Position numbers and translations under genes: made by a program. Below the pieces are notes generated by a model. That model was not told the origin of the DNA. It did no database searches and saw only the letters and a list, made by a program, of their open reading frames with translations. DNA of 64,000 bases from Salminus brasiliensis (Eukaryota > Chordata > Actinopteri > Characiformes > Bryconidae). The stretch is from the NCBI RefSeq assembly GCF_030463535.1, contig NC_132893.1, positions 27,092,782 to 27,156,781 on the forward strand, read 5' to 3'. This document shows, one piece after another, positions 19,901 to 32,600 of the stretch (within the stretch, counting starts at the first letter, position 1; the number at the start of each line of letters is the position of its first letter).

Positions 19901-22900
19901 TTGATCTGCCTGTATAGCCAAATGTGACCAGATTGACTAAAACCACTTTAACAAACACACCTTAACAAACGGTACATTTAGGATTGGAGCTAAAGAAAAC
20001 CAACAGGCTTACATGTGTGTCCATTGTTTATCAGTGTCAGACCAGGGTGGCCTGTTAGGTCGTAACCTTCCAGCTGTATTGGAGGCAGGCTGCGGTCATA
20101 GATGGCCTTGCTGGTCTCAATGTCAATCGGTGACTGAGACTTTCCATTGCAGTCGTGGTAAGCAGAGCGCCATGCTTCTTGATCTGGGAGAGAGGATCGA
20201 AACTCTTGACATTCTGATGTCATTGGGTTAATTATAAAACACTGACATGGGCTGCAGAGGTCACTGATGGCAGTGGCATCACTCAAAGTGTCACAAGTCA
20301 AAAAGGTCAAGTTATTCAGTTATTTAGTAAAACATGACTAAGCTTACGCAAAGCACTTTTTAAGCAGCCATAAATAATAGTAGTGCTTATCTCGTTACTA
20401 TGTAATAATCTGTACTATACACCCCAATTAAAGATTGCCAGGCTGCTATCATTAGCTATAAACAATCATGTTATCAAGACGCAGAAGGTGATAGCAAATG
20501 AAATGCTATCTAATTTATTTGATGCCTAATGGAAAACTACTCTCACTGCCAATGTCAGGCAGTGTGTATATCAACCAGAACAGACATCAAGGCTCCATCA
20601 AGTGTTATACCTGAACATGAAGCTCAGCAAATAATATAACGCCACCTTAAAGTCTTATCTCTGAACCAAATACAAGTGTGGATCAAATGATGTCACAATC
20701 TTGCAACCTTGAAGCATGGGTTAATCAGTCAGCTGGCTTCACTGTGAGCAGAACAATGGAAGCTCTTTCCCTGATAGGTGATCATTCAGGCCTGGGTCGG
20801 AGTTACAGTCTGAACTCTTGTCCAGCCCCTCCACCATCTTCTACCACACCTGGGATGCAATTTTACTAAGCAGTTTTTTTTTCAGGTATCCACATAAATA
20901 AAGTCCAACTCATACCTGTCCAATAGGGAAGGTGTGAAGATTGTCTGTACTGAACAACCCACTTTTAGATTCATGCACTGCACCTCTTAATCTTAACCCT
21001 TATGTCTTTATTGGACCCTGTTAGTGCACCAAAGTGGTTAAGGGATAGCAATGTCAATCAAACCTCCAAAGTGCATATAATAAAGTTCAATTAATTATTT
21101 ATATATATATATTTATTATACATTTTTAAAAGATGAGGTTTCCAGGGCTCTTAGAACCTAATTAAGCAACTATCCTCTCAGCTAGGTGTTCATAGTTTGT
21201 CTGTTACTATGGGATGGCTATGAGGTCTAGAGATTTGAGCTGAGGGTCTTACAATTACAAGCTGTAGACACAGTACATCTCACTTTTGATTTGTGCAATA
21301 CTGTGGCAAGTAATGTATCATGTACTTACCATGATAGCCCCAGCGATGTTCATGAGAGGAACCTGTGACCAAAGTGAAAGTTTAAAGATTTAATTAGGTC
21401 TATAAGAATGATAGAGTTCAAGATATTATCTCTGAGAAGTTAAATTTCAATTTCTAGCAACATCATTTACAGAGCATAGTATCATTATGTAGGTCAAGAT
21501 GGAGAAAGCATGTGGTCAGATAGGCGGTGTCAGAAAGACATACAGCAAGCAGTTATATACAGTACATACTCTATTGTGCTAAAAGTGCTAGATGAGGAGT
21601 TGACTACAGAGTTTTTCTGGAACTGCAGTGGAACAACCTGGTCTCTCTATCAGCATCTATTTACATACAAAATTAATTGATGGACGTTTGCTAACAGCAT
21701 TCTGTTCCTGGATCCATTTGGTGTCTTTTTATAGCCTTCCCCTGCTTTGTAGGCATTAGTATCCTTTATTTTCAGATCCCTAGCCAACTGCTTAGAGAGG
21801 CCCATGGTTGCCCATGTCTTAGGACAAGGTTTGAAGAGTCAGAAAATTGAGTGATCCTCCACTGACGATTCCCAAAGATAGATCCTTACCTGCCTAATCA
21901 GTCCTAATGAGTCAGTTAAAGCCTAAGTTATCACATTCTGAGACTTTACTACTTACTTTACATTTTATTTAGTTCATCAAACACAAAGCAACTGTTCATT
22001 AACATTTTAGACATCAGTTGAAGACCTGCTGAAGAGGCTGTGTTTACTTATTTCCCTAACTTTTCCAAAACCTAGCACTGTGTGAGTCCAGCACCAAGAA
22101 GACTATCAATTACAGGTTTTAAATCAGCGCATGTCTGGGTGAAAGCCAGTGCATTTTCATGGGGTCCAGGGGTCGCAAGGATTTTAGCGTCACTCAGGTA
22201 TGGGTGCTCAGAGGAAGCATATTCTCTCTTCTCTCACATCAGCACACTAACACAATCCCTCCTTCATCCGTCCGGGTGAATGCAGGCATTATGCTTCTGA
22301 AGCTAAGCCCCTACACTAGAGAGGTTTGGCAGCTTACTGACAGTCACTGGGCCTCCAGGCCTCCAGACAGGCACTTTACTCAAGACTCTGTATCATTGTT
22401 AGCTCCCATGGTCACCCGTACTTAAGTTACAGGATCAGCCATTTGTCCTGGCGCTTAAGAATCACAAGAGGGTGGGGGAATGTGGCAGCAGGAAAGTTTC
22501 CTTTACTGTCTGCCTGGATGAGATGAATAGCCTGTAGTCTATAACAACATAGGACTCTCCTCCAAGGGATCATCATTTTCAAATTAATCCTGTACTAAAC
22601 TGTATATACCAGTGTTAACACTCTCCAAAGTGGTGACCTCATAGGAAAAAACAAAAATGCCCTTAACTTTGAATGGAAGTCAAGGTAAAGTTTATTTCAA
22701 GTAATGTAGAGCATTTCTATTGGTCCAGAATGATTACACAGATGCAGAACAGCTACAGGGTTCAAGCCATAGTTAATAGCTTGTAGTAACCATTGAAAAA
22801 ACCTGGGCCGAAAGTGTTATTACAAACTTCTATTACCAGAGAATAGCCCCACCAGTTTGTACAGACGTCCCTGTAGTTACTGAGTAAACACCTTGGTGTG

Positions 22901-25900
22901 TAATAAGCCTTGGAGTGTTAAGGGGTTAAACACTGTTGTTGTTGTTGTTGTAATACAGGGGCTGAACTGCTGCAGCCTGAACAGGGGATATATGTAAATC
23001 CATTACTTTTTGTGACATTGCAAATGAAGAGAACTCAAAGCAGGCTGTTTTTAAGGCGTAGTTTTGTGCATACAATGTTATGCAAATGTGGACACCCCTT
23101 TGTTTTCTTTAGAGGATTCATTACCTTATTTTAACTTAGAAAAGCGGCAAACTGTGCCATTTGACCAGAGGTGTTGAAACCTTTGCATAAGACTGCATGG
23201 ACTAGGAGATTTAGAAACTTCAACAATGTTTACATCAGACCTCAGACTTCTAAAATGAAAAGAATGACCATTTTCATGATAAGTATGTGTATAAAAGGGA
23301 GGAATGTAAATGTTCCCACCCAACTCTGAAGATTTCCCACTCACTCTTTCCCTCTTTCCCTTCCCATTCAAACATTTCGAATAATACCTTGTTGCCTAAT
23401 CAGCTGGGTTTGAGAGGAGAAAACTGACTAATTTGTGTTGACCTTCCAGATCTGACTTGTGCAACTAAGTAAGGGACAACTCCCTCGAGTCGGTTTCCTC
23501 ACATTAGTTGAGTAAGGACAGTCATTGTGATTGGACTTAACGTAACTGTTAACGTAGAGTTTCACTGAAACTAGCCAAAAAACCCAAGCAACTGTAATAC
23601 CACTTGCTTAACTGGACAGGTTGGTTAAACATGTAAAGCTACAGTACGCTGAAATCAGTCAACATCGGTCTACTTGGCCAATTTGATGTCAAACTTTTAT
23701 GTTAGAAGGATTGAACAACATGCAGTCCAATTAATATAGCATTACCTATAGCATTACCTTACTGTGTCACTTCCACTCATTGATTACCATTCTTCCACAA
23801 CCCCTTTCATATGGTGCAGAACAGATCTTTGTAGGGTACCAAAGAATCAGACTTGCAGTGATTGAGCTTAATAAAAAGCTGTAATCCATCAAGCGAGAGA
23901 CCACTAGCTTTAAATTATTCAATACCCAAACAGCCCAGTTAGGAAATGCCAGTGTTATGCTTCCTTTCTAATGAGCTCAGCTTTGACGTAACTGGATATT
24001 GTGAAAAACAGTAGCACACTGACCTGCTTAATTCATCTGTATTTACAGATTGTGTGCTACCAACACAGCCTAACTAAGATTAATTTATAAAAAAGGCATA
24101 GATCTTAACAGTAAATCTTCATATCCCAAGGGCCTGTGTGTGCCCACATTTCCAAACTTCACTCCCATGGCTATATAACCTACATAATTTGTTTCATAAC
24201 AGTCTTGAAATACTTTTACTTAATAATTAGTCTAATAGTCTATGGACAAAAATATTGGGACACCTGCTCATTCATTGTTTCTCCCCAAATCCCAGGGTAT
24301 TTAAAAAGAGTTATCCTGCGTTTCTTTAAGTACATGTCTCTGCTGACCTTCTACTAGATTTTGAAGCATTGCTGTGATGTGATACAATTTGATGTCACAT
24401 TCAGCGACATAAACATTAGGGATGTCAGACTGTTGGATTATCACCACCTCACCCCAACTCCCCAACTCATCCCAAAAATATTGGATGGAGCACCATCATC
24501 ATCATTCCAAAGAACACAGCTCCGATGCTCTACAGCTCAATGCTGGGGGCTTTATATCCCTCTAGCCCACATCTGGCATTAGGCATGGTGCCAATAGGTT
24601 CATGTCTATCTGTTCCAGAGAGTCCTATTCATTTGCACAGCAGTGAGTGCAACGTAAAGTAGCTGAATGCATTCATTAGAAGTAGTGTAAGTCTTAAATG
24701 GTTAAAGGTAGAACATGGTCATCAAGCATAATTGTGCACCTTAAATGAGTTGTATAGGGTACCCTACATTCACTTTTCCAGGGGAAAGTACGTATGATAT
24801 AATTATTGTATGCTCCCTAAGGGAAGACGTACCCTTAGGGAACCACTGCAGTCACAACTTTTGCCCCTTGAAAGGGACATTTCTTTTTGCAGGAGAGAAG
24901 AAGCTGAAGTTTGTATTCATTGTTGAATTCATTTGATTCCTTTTGGTTTAAAATCCAATATTATAGATAGAAAAAAGAAAGAGCAGGTAGAGAGGAATAA
25001 GAGAGGAATAAGAAAAATACTGAATCAAAAGAAGTTGAAAATGAAGTGTGAAGGACTGAAAGGGTACTGAGGAAACAGGGTATTGCTAAAATCATTGAAT
25101 TAAATGTACTTATTTTTTCCATTTTGTCACTGTGCCTTTATGCCCAATATATGTGAATTATCTGATTGGCTTCTCTGTATTGCCTTTCAATCACAAATCA
25201 GTCAGGACTGAAACACTGCTCATAACTTAAATGTTAAGGGTACATGTATATGCTTTGTACCTATGGGGGCCTTAAACCTACTTAAGCAGTACCCTTTTAC
25301 TTGACAGTGTACACTGATGGGAATTTGTTCTAATGGGAATTCAGCAGTGGAGCACTTTCTGCTAAGCTGTTTGCTTACTTCTTCATTACCTGGACTAGAA
25401 TTAATATCACTTTTACTTCTATGTTGTTTTTGGCTAAACTAGTCACTATCTGCATGCTTACTCATGTGGTGTGATTTACATGGCTACAGTTACGTTTAGC
25501 TGTCATTAATGCCTTTTCACAGACTACGCTCCACTTTGCACGTACAGGCACATCTGCAGTGGAAAAAATTGCGGGCTACGTGAGTGTGGCCAGATTCACA
25601 GATGCAGTTGCCACACCAGCCAGTTCCAGGATTTAAAAAAAAAAAATGCCAAGTCACAAAAAAAGATGATGATGAAGTCACTGAGGAGGAAGTCTAGTCC
25701 AATCACTGAAGTACTTCGTAAATGTAATCCGATAAAGCGACTTCATGCGTACGTATCACACACTTTAGATGAGTCAGTTTCCTCTGACTGGGCATAGTGG
25801 CATAGCAACACACAGCACTCGGAATGTGACCACTGCACCCTTTAACAGATCCCTTCATATAATCCCTGGACTCCCATTTCAGGTTCCTGTGGATTACAGG

Positions 25901-26815
25901 GGTTATAGGTACAGATATATCTTTTAGAAAAGCAGAAGAGCACTGTTGTAACCCCACTTTCAACCCCCAGAATGGATAGTCACACATTACACTACAACAT
26001 TTCAGCTCTGTGTAGCTTGAGCTGCTCCCAGGAGGTGCAGCATTAGACTCTATTAAAATAAAGGTGGATGCATGATCCAGGAAAACCAGTTAAAGTGATT
26101 CTTTAAAGAACCGTCCAATGAAAGGTTCTTCAGAGAACCTAAAGCCATTCTATGGCATCTCTCCAAAGACCCCTTTCTGGGCACCTTTGGATTGGAGAGA
26201 CTATGTGTACAATTACAATGAACTAATCCTAAGGAACAGTAGGCTCTTGTTATTGGATGTTTGAACTAGTTCTTACCGGATTCATTCAGAGCTGAATTGG
26301 CAGTTATGAAGGACACATTTGTTTGTATGTTTGTTTGTTTGTTTGTCTGTTTGTTGGTTTGTTGGGCCACATTCAACATTGGCTTAAAATAGCGAAAGAA
26401 ACCCTTGTTCTCTGCTTGCTTGAGTCTTTCCACTGACGCAGTGAAGGAATTTTAAATGAGCTACAAGGTTGAGGGCAGGATTCCAGTTGGTTCTTCCCTC
26501 TGACTGAGATTTTTCACCAGTTTCCAGAATAATAATTTATATTTGCAATATTTTGCAAAGAGGTTTTGGCTGCTTGATAGTAAACGAATCACTGTAGTTA
26601 TTATTTAGCACCTTTCATTTATGGAATTTAACCAAATAAACTGCATAAGAGGATATAGAATTTATCCTGTTTTGACTGCATTGCTAAAATAAAGCTCACT
26701 CTAAAATGAAAGTGTATACATAAATATATTGATTAAATGAAACCTGTTATGCTTTGTAATACTGGTCTTTCTCTCTGTATGTCCAGCAAGACTTTAGATT
26801 AAATATAGAATGGTG

Positions 26816-26850
<35 letters not shown>

Positions 26851-28304
26851 TGTGGATTTGGAAAGAAGAAGTTGAGAAGAAATGTCCTTTTATGGTGCCA
26901 CACAACCTGCTGTCACTACTGGATTAACAGGCTTATGCTTATCTTTTACAGGAGAAACAGTAAAAGTGGTCTCAGGTCAGTGTAAAAAAAGCCTAACTCC
27001 ATCATCAGTGAAATAAGGCAGAGTGGGTTTCCTGTGTGTCTTCTGCTACCTCCTGGTGAGCAGTCACTCAGCCTGACGAAATACTCCGTACCTCCAGAGC
27101 AGCACGTAGACCAAGAGATTCCCAGCCAAAAACACCAGCAGCCTCTGGCATCACCAGCTGTTTCCTGGATGAGCTGTGAGCGCTGCTCTTTCATTCAGCG
27201 GCCGTCTGACTAACGCACACACGTCCAGCAGGGCAGCATTACTAGACTCTTACTGTACACTGCTGAGAGGCTGCGTAAGAAGCTCAGCTATACGAACTAC
27301 ACTGTATGATAAGTATGTAATAACTGTAATGTACATACTGTACTATTATATGCTAGTGTTTAGAGTTACTAATATATATATATAATATAATGTACATTTA
27401 TAAAAATAAAGTATTCTACTGTATAAAATGACTGTATATAATTGCAGTTGAAAGAAAACCTTGAATTTTAACTACTAACTTTTTTACTAAGTTTTAGAAG
27501 CTTTTTAATATATATTTAGAAATGTACTTCAGTGTACTTTAAGTACAAAAAGAATACAAGAACATGATTAGAGAAGCAAAAAGTCCCTTATTGTATAGCC
27601 CAGAACCTCTGCCACCCCATCCCTAACCAAAATCAAACACACCAAAAAAAAAACAAAAAACCATAGGGGAACCGCATGTTTTAAACTAAGTGTTATATAT
27701 ATGTATATATATACCTTTATTTATATACCTTTATACCTTTAATAGTGTTTATATATATATATATATATATAACACTATTAAACTAATACTAATTACTATG
27801 CTATATCGCACTAACTGCTGAGCTCTTTGTATCTCTACTCTACTATACTGCTTGACCTCTCAACTTGCGTTTTCCGCAGAACACAGGGACGCAGAAATCA
27901 GGCATCATGACAACCCCCAGCACAGTCACGCCAAATTAACTGGAAGGACTAAATAAAAGCACACTCAAGCTGGACGTGTTCCTCTGACTAATCCTTCTAC
28001 ATCTTAATTTAGCAATAAAACGAGTCACAGTTTCTCATCTTTCTTATGTGGATCTGAGGCTTCAGACTCTCATAAAAGTGCAAAACAATAAAAAAGTTGT
28101 TTTACAATAATATAAAGTTCTAGCTGTAATCAAAGCCACAGCTGCTTGTTTGAACAGGCTTTGCTCAGTTTACTTACTTTTGTCGTGCTCATCATCATCA
28201 TGCTCACTGCTGCCATCTTCCTCAGAAGAAGATGATGAGAGAGATTCTCCAGCCAGCACCTGATTCTGGGCGAGGAAGAGGATGATGAAGAGTTTTAGCA
28301 GCAT
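13912..28304 (-). CDS. ca9: Membrane-anchored carbonic anhydrase, CA9-like, complete
   Basis: Extracellular zinc enzyme interconverting CO2 and bicarbonate. Twelve exons (minus): 28304-28178, 21362-21330, 20183-20013, 19716-19574, 19353-19261, 19097-19031, 18877-18720, 17429-17303, 16841-16776, 15467-15453, 15350-15257, 13972-13912; 384 residues. Visible: signal peptide MLLKLFIILFLAQNQVLA; acidic Ser/Asp/Glu/His stretch (about 20-48); zinc ligands His135 and His137 (QLHFHWG) and His160 (EIHVVH); proton-shuttle-type His109 (NNGH); SLTTPPC with Thr241/Thr242; probable disulphide Cys65-Cys245; one transmembrane helix about 336-356 (GDILAIAFGALFAMTLLGF); basic juxtamembrane and a tail ending IYKPATKEEV. 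The helix start, the FNDT...LSDTL-like block and the acidic N-terminus favour CA9. CA12 is the main alternative, because its tail (VIYKPATK) is also close and APH1B neighbours CA12 in human. All catalytic residues are present. Confidence 0.9.
14380..14790 (-). repeat. SINE-like composite repeat
   Basis: Read on the minus strand, 14790-14690 has GTTGGCTTGGCTGTCTAATG and then GTCGAGTTTGAATCTTGAG. These resemble the A and B boxes of a tRNA-derived SINE head. The rest (GCACCAGCTCCACC and similar) is of unknown repeat origin. It lies in the 3' flank/last intron of ca9. Confidence 0.4.
15453..15467 (-). other. ca9: 15-nt microexon of ca9
   Basis: The minus strand reads TTAG|ACACACTGTCCAGAG|GTATGT. 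The 15 nt fit phase 1 on both sides and encode the joint (D)TLSR(G) just before the transmembrane helix. Skipping it keeps the frame. Confidence 0.75.
17461..17715. repeat. AGAACC-type MITE copy in ca9 intron
   Basis: It contains AAAGGGTTCTTTGAGTAATTC, AAAGAACCTTCACCTGATG and ATGGTTCTTTAGGAAAGC, with inverted GGTTCTT/AAGAACC pairs. It is the same family as the copies at 8618, 26085, 51174 and 51505. Confidence 0.55.
18221..18342. repeat. Dispersed repeat, copy 1 (partner at 22811)
   Basis: The run from AAAGTGTTACTACAAACTGC to TAATAAGCCTTGGAGTGTTA is repeated at 22811-22930 with few changes, over about 120 bp. Both copies are inside ca9 introns and in the same orientation. Confidence 0.8.
18338..18500. 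repeat. Tandem repeat, unit about 71-73 bp, 2.3 copies
   Basis: Units start GTTAACCAATTATTGATG (18338), GTTTGACCAATGGTTGATG (18409) and GTTTGACCAATTGTTGTAG (18482). Each of the first two carries AAGCAGGTACATGTAGACCA. It abuts dispersed repeat copy 1. Confidence 0.8.
22811..22930. repeat. Dispersed repeat, copy 2 (partner at 18221)
   Basis: It is the second copy of the about 120 bp sequence at 18221-18342. It is followed by a GTT trinucleotide run rather than the 71-bp tandem. Confidence 0.8.
24237..24690. mobile_element. Non-autonomous Tc1-like element, degraded right end
   Basis: It starts TATGGACAAAAATATTGGGACA, the inverted-repeat end of the element at 4264. It continues with TTGAAGCATTGCTGTGATG, ATGGAGCACCATCATCATC, the CTTTATATCCCTCTAGCCCA block and AGTAGCTGAATGCATTCATT. 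The expected closing repeat has decayed. It lies in the large ca9 intron. Confidence 0.75.
25236..25315. repeat. GGTACC-rich small repeat
   Basis: AGGGTACATGTATATGCTTT...AGCAGTACCCTTTTACTTGA forms an imperfect foldback around GGGTAC/GTACCC. A related phrase pair (GGGTACCC, GACGTACCCTTAGGG) occurs at 24755-24840. It is probably a MITE family, weakly supported. Confidence 0.35.
26085..26190. repeat. AGAACC-type MITE fragment
   Basis: It contains AAAGAACCGTCC, AAAGGTTCTTCAGAGAACC and TTCTATGGCATCTCTCCAAA, matching the family at 8618 and 17461. Confidence 0.5.
26819..26849. repeat. GT microsatellite
   Basis: About 15 GT dinucleotides in the first large ca9 intron. Confidence 0.95.
27739..27783. 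repeat. AT-rich palindrome
   Basis: Arms TTTAATAGTGTT and AACACTATTAAA are exact reverse complements around a TA core, giving a potential cruciform of about 44 bp in the first ca9 intron. Confidence 0.8.
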
Positions 28305-28360
28305 GCTGATTTCTGCCTGTCTCCTCTTAGCAGCCAGCACAAGTCTTCATACCCACACAG

Positions 28361-28638
28361 GTGCGCACACACACACACACACACATCCCACACACATTTA
28401 TATACACATACACAAAGCCTCAGCTCCACTCACTCACGGGGGGAGGTGCTTTAAAGACCACCCTGAGGTAAAGAACCAATCAACAGTCAGGAGCCATCAC
28501 AAGTGCCCAGTATGCCTTTATTCTCTCTCTTTACCTCCCTCTCTCTCTGTCTATATCTCTCTCTCCATCGCTCTATCTCTCTCTCTCGCCACACCTCCTT
28601 TCTTTCTCTGTCTTTCTCTATCTCTCACTACCTCTTGG

Positions 28639-28669
<31 letters not shown>

Positions 28670-28760
28670 CTTTCCTCCCTCCCTCTCTCTCTCTCTCCCC
28701 CTCCCTCTCCCTTTATCCCTCCCTCTCTCTGCCTCTCTCTCTCTGGCTCCCTCTAGACTT
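28361..28760. repeat. CA and CT microsatellites upstream of ca9
   Basis: CA repeats at about 28361-28411 and a long CT-rich tract at about 28515-28750 lie 60-450 bp upstream of the ca9 start, in its promoter region. Frames rich in Ser and Leu here are artefacts. Confidence 0.9.
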
Positions 28761-29319
28761 GCAGTCCTGTAGATATTGAATGAGAACTAATCTAATCTCT
28801 CACCTCTCTGCAACACACACACACATACACACACACAGCCTTGAACGAAGTCCAGTGGCTGCGCTATAAGCTAGGAGGGACTGAGACTGCTGTTTGTTGT
28901 TGAAGTGGCCTTGGAGTCTCATGTGTTTGGTAACACAAACACTGGAACACAATGAGGGAGGCATGATAGTTCTTTAAGGGGCTGTTTCTGACCTTTCTGA
29001 CTGAGATCCAGAGGCTTTCAATAATCCAGAGGATATCTAGAGGCACTTGTCAGATTCATCTTACACAATAGAAGTAGACAGTAGAGTTACTGTCCTGTCT
29101 GTTTTCTATAACAGATAAAGGTTGTGTTGTAAATGCTGTCGGACTGAGAAATCCCCCTTGACAGCGGCTGTTTTTTTACAGATGAGCTCTACGGCTCAGG
29201 ATCAGGATCAGGATCAGGATCAGGTCATTGGTGATCAAGGTCCAGATCAGCATCATTACTGCAACAGGTACATTTATCAAAAATAAAAAACAAACATTTC
29301 ATCAAACACATGGGGCTAC
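28761..29319. other. ca9 upstream region; short hexamer repeat
   Basis: No gene is seen. A minisatellite of about five ATCAGG/CAGGAT units is at 29198-29225. Confidence 0.5.
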
Positions 29320-29650
29320 TTTCCGTTACATCCATTGCTGACACAGATGTGCCAGTGTACACACACATAGCTTGTCAAGCCCTCTACAGAAATACTGCCA
29401 CTTGAATTGGACTCTATGGAGCAGATAAACATGAACCTATTGGCACCATGCTGCCTAATGCCATGTGTGGGCTAGAGGGGTATAAAGCCCCCCAGCATTG
29501 AGCTGTGGAACTGTGCTTTCTGGAATGATGATGATTTAATCAATTCTTTACAGCAATGCGCCAAAATCTAGTAGAAATTTTTCAATATCCTTGATTTCAG
29601 AAGAAATAATGAATGAGCAAGTGTCCCAATACTTTTGTCCATATAATGTA
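29320..29650. mobile_element. Non-autonomous Tc1-like element, 5'-truncated
   Basis: It holds CATTGCTGACACAGATGTGC, the CTAGAGGGGTATAAAGCCCC block and the terminal CAAGTGTCCCAATACTTTTGTCCATATAATGTA (positions about 29619-29650). This is the same family as 4264 and 24237, missing its left end. Confidence 0.75.
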
Positions 29651-32600
29651 TATGCTCCAAAAACATTATGGTTTCTATTTGTATCATGTTTAAAACATAT
29701 TTTTTAAGGAAACAATATTTATGGAATATTAAATGTTTATATTATGTTTTTAAAATGCACCTTTTTCTAGCTGATAAATGTTCAGCATCATAACATGTCA
29801 TTACTTTCTGCAATGGTGAAAAGAGCCTGAAATTGAAGAATAGCCCCTGATGTAGTTTATTTACAATATGCATAAATACCTACATGAAAAAAGGAAATTG
29901 TTTTAATCTGTTCTTGTGGTCCCTTAACGTATATACAGGCATTTTACTTGCCCTTTGACCCTGGACATAATACACAGTGTTCTCTGAACCTGGTCAAACA
30001 ATGGACTAATCTGTTCTGATTGTAGTATTGAATTCATCTCCCTATTGCACTTTTTTGTTTTGAAACAGTTAACACACAGTAGTAATCAGGGGCTTCATGA
30101 CCAAATGAACAGTTTCTGAACATAATTTTCAAATCCTCACAAAGGATTACATAAACACAAACACACACTCGTCTATCAAGCAACACAACCTGCAATTAGT
30201 GAGTCGGTTCCTTCAGGTGTTTTGAGGAGCAGCGGAAGCTGAACAGGGCAGTGGGTCGCCGGAAGCAGGATTACCAAAAAGATACCCACTATTTACTGAG
30301 AGATCTGCTTTGAAACAGTGTGGAGAAAAGAGTGAAAATAAAGAAAAGAGTGAAAATAAAGATAAGATAGCGCACACATCTCCTGTGCTGAGAAAATTAC
30401 AGTGAATATTTAGTGGAGCTCAGTTGGTGAAATGTGTTTAGGCACTCACAGTAAATAAACCAAGCAAGAAAAAAAGTAATTATCATAATTATCATAAATG
30501 TAATTATTTTCCTTCTATTTTCTAGATGACTGTTACAGTAAATGTCTTCTAACTGAACGAAAGTGTTGAAGTGGAGCTGCAATGCTTTAAAGATGTTCCT
30601 TGAACCATGTCTATACAGATCATGCAGTAGATAGTTCTATATTAGTAAAGGTCAATATGAATTTTTACCCTAATTTAAATGACCACATATCTGTTTCATA
30701 TCTGATCTGAAAATAATATCACTATAACCTGTTAAATGTTTTCAACTCTAAAGAAGGTGAACCAAAACAAAATGACTGTAACAGCCACTGTGTTACAGGA
30801 ATGAGATAAACCTGCAAAATACTATATTATATACTATACTATATAAACACTATATTTAGTCATAATATGATAAGTCCACCTCTGTCATGTAAAAACCTCA
30901 TATTTTACATTTTTCACTTTCTAGCATAATCAAATGTCAAAATGTCATTTGAATGGACTAATAGAAATTCTCCAAAATGGAATACAATCTTCCATTGAAA
31001 GTTTAGTTATACATTGACCTTCATTAAGAAGTTAAAGTTATACATTTACTTCCATTGAAAGTTAAGATTTTTACTTTGACTTTCATTGAAAGTTTTTCCC
31101 TTCTCCTGTAAAGTTGAAATTTTGGAGATTTTCGCATTTTGCATTACAGCAATGATATATTACTGACAACAGTCTACAAAACAGGGAAAAAAAACATAAC
31201 TCAAGCATTAATAAATCATACAATGTTGTGTTGATGAGTATTTGCTTGCTACTCAAACAGTATCAGTAACAGTAAACAGTAACAGGCAATGGCAGTGTTT
31301 TTTTTTTAATTATTCAACCAGGTTTCACTGTCTGTATATTCAAAAAATCCAGACATTATTAAGTTATTTGGCGTTTTTATTTTTTATTTTTTTTTCATGT
31401 TTCTGAGAAAGGGCCCTCTAATGCCAGCTTCCCTTCAGCACAAGGTGTGAATGACCTCCTTTAGCCAAAACTGTGTGTACAGTCTGGAACAGATCACAAT
31501 ACCCTGCCCTCCTTTCACACTCGTTCCTGGAAGAGTCAGTGAGAGGAAAAAACATCAGCAGCACATCTTTTAGAGAATCTGTGATTTTTTTTGTCAAGGT
31601 CGTAATGCAGCAGTAATGAAACGTGTGAGTTCAGTTTGGTGGTAAAAAAAATTTCTTTAGGCTGAACTCCAAATATTCACACACAAAGTACTCATTCTGT
31701 TACAAAATGCTAATATTAAAACTCTTACTTGTGTGTGGAGCTCCCAAAGGACTTGTGGACTTCCATTATGATATAAAAGAAGGTATAATCAGTCCTAACA
31801 AAACCTCATATCTCCAAAATGGTAACCTTACCTTATATAAAGTCATGTAACACAGTTCTGTTCCAGGTCATTTTGAACTTTCTGTTCTTTTCAAATTTGT
31901 TAAAATGTTAAAAATATGTTTTTTGTGACAGTGCTGATGTACCATGAGTGTTTTAATGTGTAAGTGTCCAAGTAGCCATGATCTACACTTGTAATCCTTC
32001 ATTTAATGCATGCTCTCTCGTAAGCAATTTTAATGAGTAGCCTCTGTCAGTTCAATTACGCATGAGCCTAGTCTCATTCCAGCTGACCGAACTGGTCTAA
32101 AACAATTACTCTGCAGTTCAGGGGGGAATTCCTCTCATTCTTCAGAATGTAAACAAAGTATTTAATGTGAATGTTGCATTATAGAGAAACTTACTCACTA
32201 GCATGTCTTAACAGTGGTGGTGATAGGAACCATTTTTAACATTGTCGTTTATACTGTACTTCACTACTTAAACAATGAAAAATAACATTTGTAATTTTCC
32301 AATAAATAAATCCATCCAGTTAAATCCATGCAGTGGAGGCAAAATGAAGGAAAACAGAATGAACATAAGGGTTCAAAAAAGTTTTAGTAAACAAGTGCTA
32401 GAAGTGAATTGTCCTGATGTAGACACTAACAGTACTTTGAGAACAGTCTCCTCTTTTATTTAGACATTCATTTCAGTCAATCAACTATTTCAACAAAGAC
32501 AAGTGTGAGAAGTGTTGAAAAGTTCATATTTCTGAACGTTATTTTTGAGAAGAGCAGTTGTTCTTCGAATTTTTCTAAAATGAAAAGTAAGAAGAAAACA

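Noticed and set aside
13912-28304. Calling the carbonic anhydrase CA12 because APH1B neighbours CA12 in human
   Set aside because: The acidic N-terminus, GDILA-type helix start and FNDT block look more like CA9, though the tail is CA12-like; the alternative is kept in the annotation.
28282-28779. 165-residue plus-strand frame
   Set aside because: It is antisense to ca9 exon 1 and then runs through CA and CT microsatellites; no family features.
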